Notes under the pieces: model-generated
What the model was told of the DNA's origin: nothing
What the model saw: the letters and a program-made list of their open reading frames with translations, nothing else
Databases searched by the model: none
Made by a program: the position numbers and the translations under genes
Shown: positions 26,590-37,028 of the stretch, one piece after another
Numbering within the stretch: position 1 is the stretch's first letter
Layout of the letters: each line of letters begins with the position of its first letter
Source: Corynebacterium striatum ATCC 6940
GTDB lineage: Bacteria; Actinomycetota; Actinomycetes; Mycobacteriales; Mycobacteriaceae
Assembly: GCF_000159135.1 (NCBI RefSeq)
Contig: NZ_GG667520.1
Location: 272,905 to 336,904 of the forward strand
Direction: 5' to 3'
DNA length: 64,000 nucleotides

Positions 26590-29500
26590 ATGCACCTCAA
26601 ATCGCTCACGCTCAAAGGCTTTAAGTCTTTTGCGTCTGCGACGAACCTAAAATTCGAGCCCGGTATCTGTGCCGTTGTGGGGCCCAATGGCTCGGGCAAG
26701 TCGAACGTCGTTGACGCCTTGGCGTGGGTAATGGGCGAAGGCAGCGCCAAGACCCTGCGCGGCGGCAAGATGCAGGACGTCATCTTCGCCGGAGCGGGCG
26801 ACCGCAAGGCGCTGGGGCGCGCCGAGGTCACGCTGACCATCGATAACTCGGATGGCGCGCTGCCCATCGACTATTCTGAGGTCTCCGTTACCCGCCGCAT
26901 GTTCCGCGACGGCGCCAGCGAATACGAAATCAACGGCTCTAAAGCCCGTTTGATGGACATTCAGGAGCTGCTATCTGATTCAGGCATCGGCCGCGAGATG
27001 CACATCATCGTCGGCCAGGGAAAGTTGGCGGAGATTCTTGAATCGCGCCCTGAGGACCGCCGCGCCTACATCGAAGAGGCCGCCGGCGTGCTCAAGCATC
27101 GCCGCCGCAAGGAGAAGGCGCAGCGCAAGCTTACCGGCATGCAGGCCAACTTGGATCGCCTCCAGGATCTTACCGACGAGCTGGGAAAACAACTCAAGCC
27201 GCTGGCGCGTCAAGCAGAGGCAGCCAAGCGCGCCGCCACGGTGCAAGCAGATCTGCGCGACGCGCGCCTGCGGATCGCCGGCGACCAAGTAGTCCAACTG
27301 CGCAAGAAGTTCGCCGACGCCAAGCACCAGGCTGCCATGCTGGCGGAGCAGGTCGCCGAAATCACCGAGCAGCTTGAGGAAGCCTCCGGCGTGCAGCTCG
27401 AAATCGAGGCTGAGCTCGGCGAGACCATCCCCAAAGCCGAGGCCGCTCAGAAGCTGTGGTTTGACCTTTCGACCCTTTCCGAGCGAATCTCCGCGACCCA
27501 GCGCATCGCCGCCGAGCGTGCCAGCAATGTCGGCGCGCAGGTCGCCTATGCAGGTCAAGACCCCGAGGAACTCGAGGCCCGCGCACTCCGCGCAGATGAG
27601 GAGCACGCGGAGCTGCTCATGGTCGCCGAGGAGGCCGCTGAGCGTCTCGAGGGCATCCGCGAGGAAGTCGCGGAGCGCCGCGCAGCCTTCGAAGAGGCCG
27701 AAAAAGAACACATGGCGCAGCTGCGAGCCATCGCGGACCGCAGAGAGGGCGTCGTCAGGCTCATCGCCGCTGAGGAGAACCTGGCAAGCCAGGTCACCGC
27801 AGCAGAAGAAGAGCTGCAGCGCCAGGAAGAGACCCTGCAGTTTACCAAATCTCGCACGCGCACGGCGCAGGCCGAGGCAGACGACGTCGCCGACAAACTC
27901 CGAGCGCTCAATGCTGAGCGCGAGCCTCTCGAAGAGGCGCACCTGCGCGCGGCCAGCGAGTCGAGCGCCGCCGACAAGCGTCTCGAGCAGCTACGCGACG
28001 GCCAACGCGAACGCGAGCGCGCCGTTTACACCCTGCGATCGCGTATCGATACCCTGGCGCAGACGGCCCCTGAACACATCGACCTGGGCGAGGACTTCCA
28101 GCCGCTGGCAAACTTCATCTCCACCAAACACGAGACCGCCGTCGCGGCAGCATTGGGTGCCTTTGCTGAGGCCCAAGCCGGCGAGGTCACCGACAGCGTC
28201 GTTGAAAGCCTCAACAACGCCACGCGCACCCCGCTCATTGACATCGCCAGCAACGCTGCCGCACAGTGGCGCTTGGACTCCGACCTTCCCTCTACAGTCA
28301 CGTGGTTGCTCGACGAAGTGGTGCTGGTGCCGGAGGTGCAGGCTGCGGTCACACGCCTGCTTTCCGACGTCGTCCTGGTCCCGGATCTCTCCGTCGCCCG
28401 CGAGGTGGTGCGCGAGGACCCGCGCCTGCGCGCCGTGACCCCGGAAGGCCTGCTGGTGGGCGAGGGCTGGGTCGAGGCCGGCACCGGCGCTTCCTCCACG
28501 GTAGAGGTCTCCGCCCGCATCGCAGAGGCTGAGTCCCAGCTGGAGTCCGCGACGCAGGAGCTCGCGGAGCTCTCCGGCACGTTGGAAGGCGCCAAGATTG
28601 CAGCTGACGAAGCCCGCGTTGCCGCGGCGTCGGCTAAAGCTGCTCTCCGCGAGCACGACACTGAGGTCGAGGCCTGGCGCCGCGACCACCAGCGTCTTAT
28701 CAAGCAGCACGAGGTCAACAAAGCCGAGCACGAGAAGGCCGCCGCGCGCGCAACCGACATCGAGGTCAAACTCGCGGAGCTGCGCGAGCAACTTGCCGAA
28801 GCTCGGGATCGCCTTGCGCGCGTCGACGATGACGAGCACGACAACGAGCCTTCCTCCGTCGAGCGTGACTCCGCGTCGAGGATACTCGAGCAGGTCAAAG
28901 CGATGGAGATGGAAGCTCAGCTCGCGGCCCGCACCGCCCAGGATAGGGTGGGCCAGGCTGCGGGCAAGGGGGACGCGCTGCGTCGCCAAGCAGAGCATGA
29001 ACGTCAGGCAAAAGCTCGCCATGAGCAGGCGATGGCGCGTCGCAAAGCGCAAGCTGCCCTGGCTGCCGCGGTGTCCAAGCATGCCCAGGACCTGGCTACC
29101 CGCACGGCCCATGCCTTGGAGCGTGCCACCGCCGAGCGCGATGACTTGGTCAACCAGCGCAACGTCTTGAACGCCCGCTTGCAGTCCGCGAAGCAGCACG
29201 TCTCTGCCACCCGCCAGCAGCTCGACCGCCTGACCTCCAATGCGCATGACTCGGAGATTGCGCGTTCCCAGGCGCAGGTGCGTGCCGATGAGGCGGAAGC
29301 GAAGATTGTAGAACAGCTGGGGATCGCCATCCCGGACCTGCTCAAGGACTACACCCCGGGCGAGGACTTCGACCGCGGCGCCGAGACCGCGCGCCTGAAA
29401 CAGGCGGAGAAGGACCTCAACTCGTTGGGCAAGGTCAACCCGTTGGCGCTGGAGGAGTACAAGGCGTTGGAGGAGCGTTACTCCTTCTTGTCGACGCAGC

Positions 29501-30132
29501 TTGACGACGTCATCCAAGCCCGCAAGGATCTCTCGGAGGTTATTGAGGACGTCGATAAGCAGATCCTGCAGCTGTTCACTGATGCCTGGAAAGACGTGGA
29601 AGCGGAGTTCCCGAAGGTCTTCCAGACGCTGTTCCCAGGCGGTGAGGGACGCCTGATTTTGACGGAGCCGGACGACATGCTGGCTACCGGCATTGAGGTG
29701 GAAGCGCGTCCGCCGGGCAAGAAGGTCAAGCGTCTGTCCTTGCTCTCTGGTGGTGAGAAGTCTTTGACGGCGTTGGCAATGCTGGTGGCGATTTTCCGCG
29801 CGCGACCGAGCCCGTTCTACGTGATGGATGAGGTTGAAGCCGCGCTTGACGACGTCAACCTCCGACGCCTCATCGCCCTTTTCGAGGAGCTGCGCAAGGA
29901 CTCGCAGCTGATTGTGATCACGCACCAGAAGCCGACGATGGACGTGGCTAACGTCTTGTACGGCGTGACCATGCGCGGCGACGGTGTCACGCGCGTGATT
30001 TCCCAGCGCATGAGTCCAGCCGGCGCTGCGCCGGGAACTGACGCTGCGGCCCAGGACGCCACCCGCCTGGGCGTCGACGCGCCGCGCGGACCTGCCGCTG
30101 TTGACGGCGCAGGAGATACTGACGGCAATTAA
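26590..30132 (+). CDS. smc: Chromosome segregation ATPase SMC
   Basis: 1180 aa, full length. The ABC-type head is split: Walker A GPNGSGKS at residues 31-38 at the N-terminus, and the C-terminal LSGGEKSLTALAM signature plus Walker B YVMDEVEAALDD. Two long coiled coils flank a hinge at about residues 500-660. It forms the SMC-ScpAB complex that organises and segregates chromosomes. The ATG at 26590 (MHLKSLTLKGFKSF) is the family start. There is no ribosome-binding site; TAAACT (26577-26582) ends 7 bases upstream, consistent with a leaderless message. Confidence 0.96.
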   Translation: MHLKSLTLKGFKSFASATNLKFEPGICAVVGPNGSGKSNVVDALAWVMGEGSAKTLRGGKMQDVIFAGAGDRKALGRAEVTLTIDNSDGALPIDYSEVSVTRRMFRDGASEYEINGSKARLMDIQELLSDSGIGREMHIIVGQGKLAEILESRPEDRRAYIEEAAGVLKHRRRKEKAQRKLTGMQANLDRLQDLTDELGKQLKPLARQAEAAKRAATVQADLRDARLRIAGDQVVQLRKKFADAKHQAAMLAEQVAEITEQLEEASGVQLEIEAELGETIPKAEAAQKLWFDLSTLSERISATQRIAAERASNVGAQVAYAGQDPEELEARALRADEEHAELLMVAEEAAERLEGIREEVAERRAAFEEAEKEHMAQLRAIADRREGVVRLIAAEENLASQVTAAEEELQRQEETLQFTKSRTRTAQAEADDVADKLRALNAEREPLEEAHLRAASESSAADKRLEQLRDGQRERERAVYTLRSRIDTLAQTAPEHIDLGEDFQPLANFISTKHETAVAAALGAFAEAQAGEVTDSVVESLNNATRTPLIDIASNAAAQWRLDSDLPSTVTWLLDEVVLVPEVQAAVTRLLSDVVLVPDLSVAREVVREDPRLRAVTPEGLLVGEGWVEAGTGASSTVEVSARIAEAESQLESATQELAELSGTLEGAKIAADEARVAAASAKAALREHDTEVEAWRRDHQRLIKQHEVNKAEHEKAAARATDIEVKLAELREQLAEARDRLARVDDDEHDNEPSSVERDSASRILEQVKAMEMEAQLAARTAQDRVGQAAGKGDALRRQAEHERQAKARHEQAMARRKAQAALAAAVSKHAQDLATRTAHALERATAERDDLVNQRNVLNARLQSAKQHVSATRQQLDRLTSNAHDSEIARSQAQVRADEAEAKIVEQLGIAIPDLLKDYTPGEDFDRGAETARLKQAEKDLNSLGKVNPLALEEYKALEERYSFLSTQLDDVIQARKDLSEVIEDVDKQILQLFTDAWKDVEAEFPKVFQTLFPGGEGRLILTEPDDMLATGIEVEARPPGKKVKRLSLLSGGEKSLTALAMLVAIFRARPSPFYVMDEVEAALDDVNLRRLIALFEELRKDSQLIVITHQKPTMDVANVLYGVTMRGDGVTRVISQRMSPAGAAPGTDAAAQDATRLGVDAPRGPAAVDGAGDTDGN

Positions 30133-30181
30133 TGTACGGCTAGTGGTGCCCGATGGGGTTAAGCCTGGCACTATAGAGGGC

Positions 30182-31780
30182 ATGAATACTATCTCGTGGA
30201 TTCTTATTGCCGTAGCTGTCATTGTGGTGCTGGCTATCGTGCTGATAGTTGTTGGCAAGAAGCGTGGTGATTCGAAGAAGGTTTCCTTCGAAAAGCCCGC
30301 CGAGGAAGCACCGAAAGAGCTGACCCAGGAGCAGAAGTCTGGCAACTACCAGGCTAAATCCGGTTTTAACTTCGCTCCGGCTGGTAGCGATGCCGACAAG
30401 CAGCCAGAAAAGGTTCCTGCTGCTCAGCCTGTAGCCCAGCCTGAGGCAAAGCCTGCAGAGGTGTCAGCCGAGCCAAGCGATACCCGCGATGCAACCGAGC
30501 TCGCCAATGCCCAGCTCGCAGACGAGGACGTTGAGGCTCCTGTAGCCGAGGCAACCACTGAGCCGGCAGCTGAGTCGGTTGAGCCAGAGGCTGTTGGGCC
30601 AAAGGCTGAGGAGACTCCAGAGGTTGACTCCACCGATAGCGTCGAAGAGGACACGGTTTCAGTCGAACCTGTGGCGGAAGATGAGCCAGTCGCGCAAGAC
30701 GTGCCAGACCTTCCAGAGGCTGAGGAAGCGGCTGTCGCTGCGGAAGCGCAGACTGCGGGCGCTGAGGCCGCTCTTGATGCTGAGCCGGAGGAACTGCAGG
30801 TCTCCGAGGACGCTGAAGTTATTCCAGCGCCGTCCGAACCAGATGCTGACATCGAGCCGGCAGGCGGCCGTTTGGGCCGCCTGCGTGGCCGCCTGTCCCG
30901 GTCCCAGAACGCTATTGGTCAGGGCCTCTTGGGCATCCTGTCTGCAGGCGACCTCGACGAGGACGCCTGGGAAGAAATCGAAGACACCCTCATCATGGCA
31001 GACTTGGGCACCAAGTCCACGCTGAAGGTCACCGAGTCCCTGCGCGACAAGATCGCTGAGCGCGGCGTGTCCAGCGAGGAAGAAGCACGCGCGATGCTGC
31101 GTGAGTCCCTCATCGAGGCCGGCCACCCAGAGATGGACCGCTCTATCAAGGCCATGCCAAACGAGGGCAAGCCGGCCGTCATCATGGTCGTCGGCGTCAA
31201 CGGCACCGGCAAGACCACGACCACAGGCAAGCTGGCTCGCGTTCTCGTCGCCATGGGCCACAAGGTGTTGCTGGGCGCGGCCGATACCTTCCGCGCTGCT
31301 GCCGCCGATCAGCTGGAGACCTGGGGGCGCCGCGTCGGCGCCACGACCGTTCGCGGCAAGGAAGGCGCTGACCCCGCATCCGTTGCTTTCGATGCCGTGG
31401 CAGCCGGCGTCGACCAGGGCGTCGACGTGGTACTCGTCGACACCGCCGGTCGTCTGCACACCTCCGTCGACCTGATGGATCAGCTGGGTAAGGTCAAGCG
31501 CGTCGTCGAAAAGAAGGCCGAAGTAGACGAGGTGCTGCTGGTGCTCGACGCTACCGTCGGCCAGAACGGCCTGACCCAGGCTCGCATCTTCCGCGAGGTC
31601 GTGGACATCACCGGTGTTGTCCTCACCAAGCTTGATGGCACGGCCAAGGGTGGCATTGTTTTCCAAGTTCAGGAGGAACTCGGTGTGCCGGTCAAGTTGG
31701 TTGGCCTTGGCGAGGGTGCCGATGACCTGGCTCCATTCGAGGTCGAGGGCTTTGTCGACGCCCTGCTAGGGGAGAAGTAG
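30182..31780 (+). CDS. ftsY: Signal recognition particle receptor FtsY
   Basis: 532 aa. It has one N-terminal membrane helix ([21 protein letters not shown]), a 200-residue acidic Glu/Ala/Pro-rich linker, then the NG domain (from about residue 240). GTPase motifs: [18 protein letters not shown] (G1), [16 protein letters not shown] (G3) and [10 protein letters not shown] (G4). It docks SRP-ribosome complexes at the membrane; its partner Ffh is encoded 10 kb downstream. The ATG at 30182 was chosen for the membrane helix; GAGGG is very close to it. A strong terminator follows. Confidence 0.95.
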   Translation: MNTISWILIAVAVIVVLAIVLIVVGKKRGDSKKVSFEKPAEEAPKELTQEQKSGNYQAKSGFNFAPAGSDADKQPEKVPAAQPVAQPEAKPAEVSAEPSDTRDATELANAQLADEDVEAPVAEATTEPAAESVEPEAVGPKAEETPEVDSTDSVEEDTVSVEPVAEDEPVAQDVPDLPEAEEAAVAAEAQTAGAEAALDAEPEELQVSEDAEVIPAPSEPDADIEPAGGRLGRLRGRLSRSQNAIGQGLLGILSAGDLDEDAWEEIEDTLIMADLGTKSTLKVTESLRDKIAERGVSSEEEARAMLRESLIEAGHPEMDRSIKAMPNEGKPAVIMVVGVNGTGKTTTTGKLARVLVAMGHKVLLGAADTFRAAAADQLETWGRRVGATTVRGKEGADPASVAFDAVAAGVDQGVDVVLVDTAGRLHTSVDLMDQLGKVKRVVEKKAEVDEVLLVLDATVGQNGLTQARIFREVVDITGVVLTKLDGTAKGGIVFQVQEELGVPVKLVGLGEGADDLAPFEVEGFVDALLGEK

Positions 31781-31803
31781 TAGCGTCGTTGCGCTAATGC
31801 GTG

Positions 31804-31834
31804 AAAAGCCGCCGGGAAAACCCGGCGGCTTTTT
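31804..31834 (+). terminator. Rho-independent terminator of ftsY
   Basis: Stem AGCCGCCGGG / CCCGGCGGCT (10 bp, extended by A-T pairs), AAAA loop, then a T-run. It closes the sepIVA-ftsY block. Confidence 0.9.
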
Positions 31835-31898
31835 CTGTACCTATTTCGCTTCTAATATCGAGTAGCCGTTAGAATTTTGGGAAAGGGGGCGTCGAAAA

Positions 31899-31954
31899 GC
31901 GCAGCTCCTGCGGTGTTTTTCTGGCTACCTAAGACGTTCCAGCGTCACCTTAGG
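31899..31954. promoter_or_regulatory. Two adjacent stem-loops upstream of the mrp operon
   Basis: First: CGCAG / CTGCG with a CTC loop (31900-31912), followed by GTGTTTTT, terminator-like. Second: CCTAAG (31928-31933) and CTTAGG (31949-31954), with inner ACG/CGT pairs. The rest of 31835-32065 is otherwise featureless apart from a -10-like TATAAA at 32027-32032. No known riboswitch was matched. Function is unproven. Confidence 0.35.
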
Positions 31955-32065
31955 CACAGAAATAATGTGCTTTGACCTAAACCACAATGGTACGGTGGAT
32001 ACGTCTTATTTTTGCACGCTCAAAGTTATAAATCTCTAAACAATGGTTCGTGAGGCTCATCTTTC

Positions 32066-35044
32066 GTGACACTTCTTTATGTTGTCCTCCTCGCAGCTTT
32101 GGCAGTGGTTCTTGCCCCGGTGACCGTCCGGGTCGCCGATCGCGCCGCCGGCTATCCGCTGGCCGGCATTTTTGTTGTGGCGGCAGTTCTCCTTGCTAAA
32201 GAATTCGGAACTCTATCCGAGGGCAAAGAAATTTCCTTTAGCCGCACCTGGGTTCGCGATGTCGTGGACTTAGGCATCGACGTCAATTTCGCCCTCCGCG
32301 GCGATGCCCTCGGCGTTTTCTTCGCCATGCTGGCACTCGTTATCGGTGCGGTGGTATTTACCTATTCGGCGGCCTACCTTCCTGCGGGCAAAGGCAACGT
32401 CAGCTTCTATACGCTGATGACTGCCTTTACAATGTCCATCCTGCTGCTAGCTCTGGCGAACGACGTCATTTTGCTGTTCCTCGCCTGGGAGCTGGTGTCC
32501 TTGGCGTCGTTTATGCTCATTGCTCGCTCCGGCAAGGCAGGTGAGGCAGGCTCGCAGCGCACCTTGATTCTTACCTTCATCGGCGGCCTGACCCTGCTTG
32601 CTGCCGTGGCGATTGCCGCAACCGCGGCGGGAACCACGAATCTGGAGGAGATCCTTGCCTCCGGCGTGTGGGCACAGCGCCCTGGTCTAACTGCCGGTGT
32701 TGCCGTCCTGATTGCGTGCTCGGCGTTTACCAAGGCAGCGCAGTTCCCCTTCCACTTCTGGCTTCCCGAAGCCATGGCAGCTGCGACCCCGGTCTCGGCC
32801 TTCCTGCACGCGGCCGCAGTGGTTAAGGCGGGCGTTTACCTGCTTATTCGTTTCTCCACCATCTTCCATGACGTGGCGGTATGGAACTGGTTGCTGATCG
32901 TGGTCGGCATGGGCACCGCGGTGATGTCCGCGGTCTTTGCCGTGCAGAAGACGGACCTGAAGAAGCTCACCGCTTATTCCACGGTCTCGCACTTGGGCTG
33001 GATTGTGGCCACCATCGGCGTCGGAACGCCATTCGCAATCACCGCGGCCCTCGTGCACACGCTGGCTCACGCGCTGTTTAAGTCCTCTATCTTTATGCTG
33101 ATCGGTGTAGTCGACCACGAGGCCGGCTCCCGCGACATCCGCCGTCTGGGCGTGTTGTGGAACAAGATGCCATTCACGTTTGCCTCGATGGCTATCGGCG
33201 CGGCGTCGATGGCCGCAGTTCCGCCGCTTCTGGGCTTTGTCTCGAAGGAAGGCATGCTGACTGCCTTTGAAGAGGCTCCAATCGGTGGGGCGGGGCAGGT
33301 CATCTTGCTGCTCGTCGCCGCGATTGGCGCGTTCTTTACCTTCACGTATTCCGCGAAGATTGTCTTCGGCGCCTTTTTCGACGGCCCGCGCAACATGTCC
33401 AAGGTCCACGAGGCGCCTGTTCGCCTGTGGCTTCCGGCTGCGCTGCCGGGCTTTATGTCCCTGCCGCTGGTGTTCTTCCTGGGCACCTTCGACAAGCCTT
33501 TGGACTTGATGGCCGGTTCTGTCGGTATGCATTCCCACGCACACCTGGCTTTGTGGCACGGCATTAATGTTCCGCTGATCATCTCCACCGTGGTCCTACT
33601 CGCGGGTATCGCGGGAGTCTTCGTGCGCAAGCAGCTGTGGGCCGCGTTTGAGGGCACCAAGCTGGTGCCGCGCACCGGTAACGAAATGCTCAACCTCGTG
33701 CAGAAGTGGGCCACCTCCATCGGCCGCTTTGTAGGCCGCATGTCGGATACTCACAACCCTTCGCGCCTCATGCTTCCGATCGTCTTGCTGCTCATCATCT
33801 TGGCGGCCGCGGGGCTCATCAGCGAGGGCGTCGACGGCGTCGCTCTGGCGCCCCGCGTCGATGGCCTGGACAACCCATGGGATCTGCTGCCGCTCTCCAT
33901 CGTGGCGCTGTCCATGATTGGCCTCGTCCGCACCCGCAACCGTCTTACGGGTGCTGTGATGATCGGCATTGCCGGTACCGGCGTGACCCTGCAGATGTTC
34001 TTGCTGGGCGCCCCCGACGTTGCCCTCACGCAGTTCACCGTTGAGGCACTGTCGGTCATCGTTATGATGATGGTCCTGCGCTACCTGCCGGAGAAGTTCC
34101 ACCCAGTGCAGGACACCTCGCGTAAGGCTGGCTCGGTTGTGATCGCAGTCCTCGCTGGTGGCGCCGCATTCCTCGGTGTTTGGGGCCTGATGGGTCGCCA
34201 CGAGCGCTCGGACCTTGCCCTGTGGTACTTGAACAACGCTCCGGATATCACCGGCGGCGACAACGTCGTGGCCACCATCATCGTTGAGTTCCGTGCACTC
34301 GATACCTTGGGTGAGCTTTCGGTTCTGGGTATGGCCGCAGTGGTTATCGCAGCGGTCACTTCGACGCTGCCGCGTTTCCCGTTCACCTCGGGTACTCGTC
34401 CGGCGCCGTTTGGACAGTCCCAGCTCAACTCCGTTCCGCTGCGCAAGGGCATTGCGATTGTTATCCCGATTCTGGTCATCATGTCCGTGGTTGTGTTCTA
34501 CCGCGGCCACCAGGCCTCGGGCGGTGGCTTCCCGGCGGCGCTGATTATGGGCGCGGCTATCGGCTTAACCTACCTCTCGCGCGGTTCGGACGAGATTGTC
34601 TTCGGCCGCATGACCCCGATTCATCTGACAGGCATCGGCATCATCGTTGCGCTGACAGCCGGTTTCATCGGCTACATCCCGCATCACGGCGAGCCGGGCG
34701 GCTTCCTCACCGCCATCCACGGCCATGCTTTGGGGCAACACTGGACCACGTCGCTCATCTTCGATCTCGGTATCTACCTGGCAGTGCTGGGTATGCTCAC
34801 CATGGCCATCAACGCTTTGGGTGGCTACCTGCGCCCAGGTACTGAACGTGACTACCTGCCGTGGGTCCACGACGACGATTCCGCGTTGCCTACGACCCCA
34901 CGCGTGGTGCTTGACGACGTCGATGATCCTTACCCCGAGCCCATCAATCCCTCGAGCAACCCCTTGGCGCTGCTCAACAAATCGGAAGCTCGAACCAAGA
35001 AGGAATCCCCTCGCTCTATTCGAAAGAGGGGCGAGGATAACTAA
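32066..35044 (+). CDS. mrpA: Mrp cation/proton antiporter subunit A, fused with an MrpB-like domain
   Basis: 992 aa, about 20 or more membrane helices. The N-terminal two-thirds resembles complex I NuoL (proton-channel segment FTKAAQFPFHFWLPEAMAAATPVSAFLHAA). The C-terminal part from about residue 780 (YRGHQASGGGFPAALIMGAA) matches MrpB, which explains the absence of a separate mrpB. The complex exchanges Na+ (or Li+/K+) for protons, giving salt and alkaline-pH tolerance. GTG start at 32066 with GAGG 11 bases upstream. The stop overlaps the mrpC start. Confidence 0.94.
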   Translation: MTLLYVVLLAALAVVLAPVTVRVADRAAGYPLAGIFVVAAVLLAKEFGTLSEGKEISFSRTWVRDVVDLGIDVNFALRGDALGVFFAMLALVIGAVVFTYSAAYLPAGKGNVSFYTLMTAFTMSILLLALANDVILLFLAWELVSLASFMLIARSGKAGEAGSQRTLILTFIGGLTLLAAVAIAATAAGTTNLEEILASGVWAQRPGLTAGVAVLIACSAFTKAAQFPFHFWLPEAMAAATPVSAFLHAAAVVKAGVYLLIRFSTIFHDVAVWNWLLIVVGMGTAVMSAVFAVQKTDLKKLTAYSTVSHLGWIVATIGVGTPFAITAALVHTLAHALFKSSIFMLIGVVDHEAGSRDIRRLGVLWNKMPFTFASMAIGAASMAAVPPLLGFVSKEGMLTAFEEAPIGGAGQVILLLVAAIGAFFTFTYSAKIVFGAFFDGPRNMSKVHEAPVRLWLPAALPGFMSLPLVFFLGTFDKPLDLMAGSVGMHSHAHLALWHGINVPLIISTVVLLAGIAGVFVRKQLWAAFEGTKLVPRTGNEMLNLVQKWATSIGRFVGRMSDTHNPSRLMLPIVLLLIILAAAGLISEGVDGVALAPRVDGLDNPWDLLPLSIVALSMIGLVRTRNRLTGAVMIGIAGTGVTLQMFLLGAPDVALTQFTVEALSVIVMMMVLRYLPEKFHPVQDTSRKAGSVVIAVLAGGAAFLGVWGLMGRHERSDLALWYLNNAPDITGGDNVVATIIVEFRALDTLGELSVLGMAAVVIAAVTSTLPRFPFTSGTRPAPFGQSQLNSVPLRKGIAIVIPILVIMSVVVFYRGHQASGGGFPAALIMGAAIGLTYLSRGSDEIVFGRMTPIHLTGIGIIVALTAGFIGYIPHHGEPGGFLTAIHGHALGQHWTTSLIFDLGIYLAVLGMLTMAINALGGYLRPGTERDYLPWVHDDDSALPTTPRVVLDDVDDPYPEPINPSSNPLALLNKSEARTKKESPRSIRKRGEDN

Positions 35045-35487
35045 TGATTCTTGCACTGACTATTGCTCTGCTCATCGGCTCTGCTGTCTATCTCATTCAG
35101 CAGCGTGGCCTGGTCCACATCGTGTTGGGCATGATGGCCTTCGGTCACGGCGCGAACCTGACTCTTCTGGCAACGGGTGTGTACTCCTACCGCGGTGAGT
35201 CCTTCCCATCGCAAGTACCAGCTGACCAGATGGCGGATCCGCTGCCGCAGGCCTTCGTGCTGACCGCCGTGGTTATTTCCATGGCGACCTCGACGATTTT
35301 GCTCACCATGGCCGCTATGGGCGCCAATGATGACACGGACATCGTGGAGCCGGTTGATGACAACACCATTGACCACGCGTTCTCCACGCTGGGTCGTGAT
35401 TCTAAGAATCGAGAAATTTTGCAGCGTTCTGCCAACAAGATGGATCGCCTGAAGGAACTTGACCAAGCCGAGGAGGGGGAGAAGTAA
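35044..35487 (+). CDS. mrpC: Mrp antiporter subunit C
   Basis: 147 aa, NuoK-like, three membrane helices in the first 100 residues (LALTIALLIGSAVYLI; HIVLGMMAFGHGANLTLL; FVLTAVVISMATSTILLTMA). The charged C-terminal tail, rich in Asp/Glu/Lys, is cytoplasmic and longer than usual. It is coupled to mrpA and mrpD by one-base overlaps (TAATG type). Confidence 0.93.
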   Translation: MILALTIALLIGSAVYLIQQRGLVHIVLGMMAFGHGANLTLLATGVYSYRGESFPSQVPADQMADPLPQAFVLTAVVISMATSTILLTMAAMGANDDTDIVEPVDDNTIDHAFSTLGRDSKNREILQRSANKMDRLKELDQAEEGEK

Positions 35488-37028
35488 TGGCTGAACTCGT
35501 CAGTGCACTGTTGCCGCTGTTCCCAGCGGTGCCCCTCGTCGCTGCGGCGTTGGCTTTGCTCGCGCCGTGGCGCGGCGTGCGCGATTCCATCATGCTTGTC
35601 ATCCCCGGCGTGGGTATTTTCGCGGGCTTCGCGTTGCTGTTATACACCATGAACAATGGCGTTGTGGCGCACGCGGTTGGTTTGTATCCAGGCAACGCCG
35701 GTATCGCGTTTGCTGCGGATACCTTCTCCGCCTTGATGATCGTTACCACGATGATCGTGGCCTTCGGCGCCAACTGGTTCGCCATCGTGGGCGGCGAGAC
35801 CAAGTCACGCTATTACGCGTCGCTGACCCTCATCCTAGTCACCGGCGTGTGTGGCGCCTTGCTGACTGCGGACCTCTTCAACTTCTTCGTGTTTATCGAG
35901 GTCATGCTGTTGCCGTCTTATGGCCTCATCACCATGTCGGGTACGTGGTCTCGCCTTGCTGCGGGCCGTGCGTTCGTGTTGGTCAATCTCTTTGCATCCA
36001 CTTTGCTGGTGGTCGGCGTCGGCTACATTTACTCGGTTACGGGCGTGGTGAACCTCGCAGCCCTCGAGGGCGCGGCCGCGGGTAACGGACCAGTGACCGT
36101 CGCTTCCGGCATCGTGGTCATTGCCATCGCGGCGAAGGCCGGCGTGTTCCCCGTACAGTCTTGGCTGCCACGCACGTACCCCGGAACCTCCGCCGCTGTC
36201 ATGGGCTTGTTCTCGGGCCTGCACACTAAGGTCGCGGTCTACATGCTCTACCGCCTCTGGGTCCACCTCTTTGACATGGACCAGCGCTGGTGCACCCTCA
36301 TCATCGTGGTCATGATTGTCTCCATGATCATCGGTGCCTTCGGCGGTATGGCCGAGAACTCGATCCGTCGCGTGCTGGGCTACCAAATGCTCAACGGCAT
36401 GCCGTTCATCCTCGTGATGATGGCATTTACCACCCACGACCCGCAGCGCGCTCTGGGCGCGGGCATCCTGTACACCATCCACCACATGCTCACCGTGGGC
36501 TCGTTGATTCTGGCCTCGGGTGCCATCGAGGAGACCTACGGCACGGGCCTGCTCTCCAAGCTGTCGGGCCTGGCTCGCCGCGACCCGATAATCGCCTGGA
36601 TTTTCGCAGCTGGTGCCTTTTCCGTGGTGGGCTTCCCGCCATTTTCCGGTATGTGGGGCAAGGTCCTCATCGTCGTCGAGATTGCGCGCACCGGTGACCT
36701 ATGGGCATGGATTGTCATCGCCGTCATCATCATTGCATCCTTCGCCGCCTTCCTGTCGATGCTGCGCGTGTGGCGCGAGGTCTTCTGGGGCAAGGATCTG
36801 CCGAAGGAAAAGGTCCCCGCTGAGCTCATCATCCGCAAGAAGCTGATGGCGCCGTCGGCTGCGCTCATCATGGGCTCGCTCACCATGTTTATTTTGGCGG
36901 GCCCAGTCATCGACGTCACGATGCACGCCGCCGAGGACCTGCTCGACACCGAGGCCTACACTCAAGCTGTGCTTGGCGACGCCCCCGTTGCCCTGCCGGA
37001 CATCGACTCCACCCAGGGAGGTCGCTAA
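35487..37028 (+). CDS. mrpD: Mrp antiporter subunit D
   Basis: 513 aa, about 14 membrane helices, homologous to NuoM/NuoN. Key lysine-containing channel helix AIAAKAGVFPVQSWLPRTYPG and GLHTKVAVYMLYRLW are intact, along with the helix bearing glutamate in FNFFVFIEVMLLPSYGL. It is one of the two proton-translocating subunits. It starts with ATG overlapping the mrpC stop; the next gene begins at once. Confidence 0.95.
   Translation: MAELVSALLPLFPAVPLVAAALALLAPWRGVRDSIMLVIPGVGIFAGFALLLYTMNNGVVAHAVGLYPGNAGIAFAADTFSALMIVTTMIVAFGANWFAIVGGETKSRYYASLTLILVTGVCGALLTADLFNFFVFIEVMLLPSYGLITMSGTWSRLAAGRAFVLVNLFASTLLVVGVGYIYSVTGVVNLAALEGAAAGNGPVTVASGIVVIAIAAKAGVFPVQSWLPRTYPGTSAAVMGLFSGLHTKVAVYMLYRLWVHLFDMDQRWCTLIIVVMIVSMIIGAFGGMAENSIRRVLGYQMLNGMPFILVMMAFTTHDPQRALGAGILYTIHHMLTVGSLILASGAIEETYGTGLLSKLSGLARRDPIIAWIFAAGAFSVVGFPPFSGMWGKVLIVVEIARTGDLWAWIVIAVIIIASFAAFLSMLRVWREVFWGKDLPKEKVPAELIIRKKLMAPSAALIMGSLTMFILAGPVIDVTMHAAEDLLDTEAYTQAVLGDAPVALPDIDSTQGGR

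Noticed and set aside
27991..30345. Long minus-strand frame of about 780 codons opposite smc
   Set aside because: It is a shadow of smc in a GC-rich sequence; no motifs, no ribosome-binding site.
31835..32065. c-di-AMP type riboswitch before mrpA
   Set aside because: Stem-loops exist, but the conserved core sequences could not be found.
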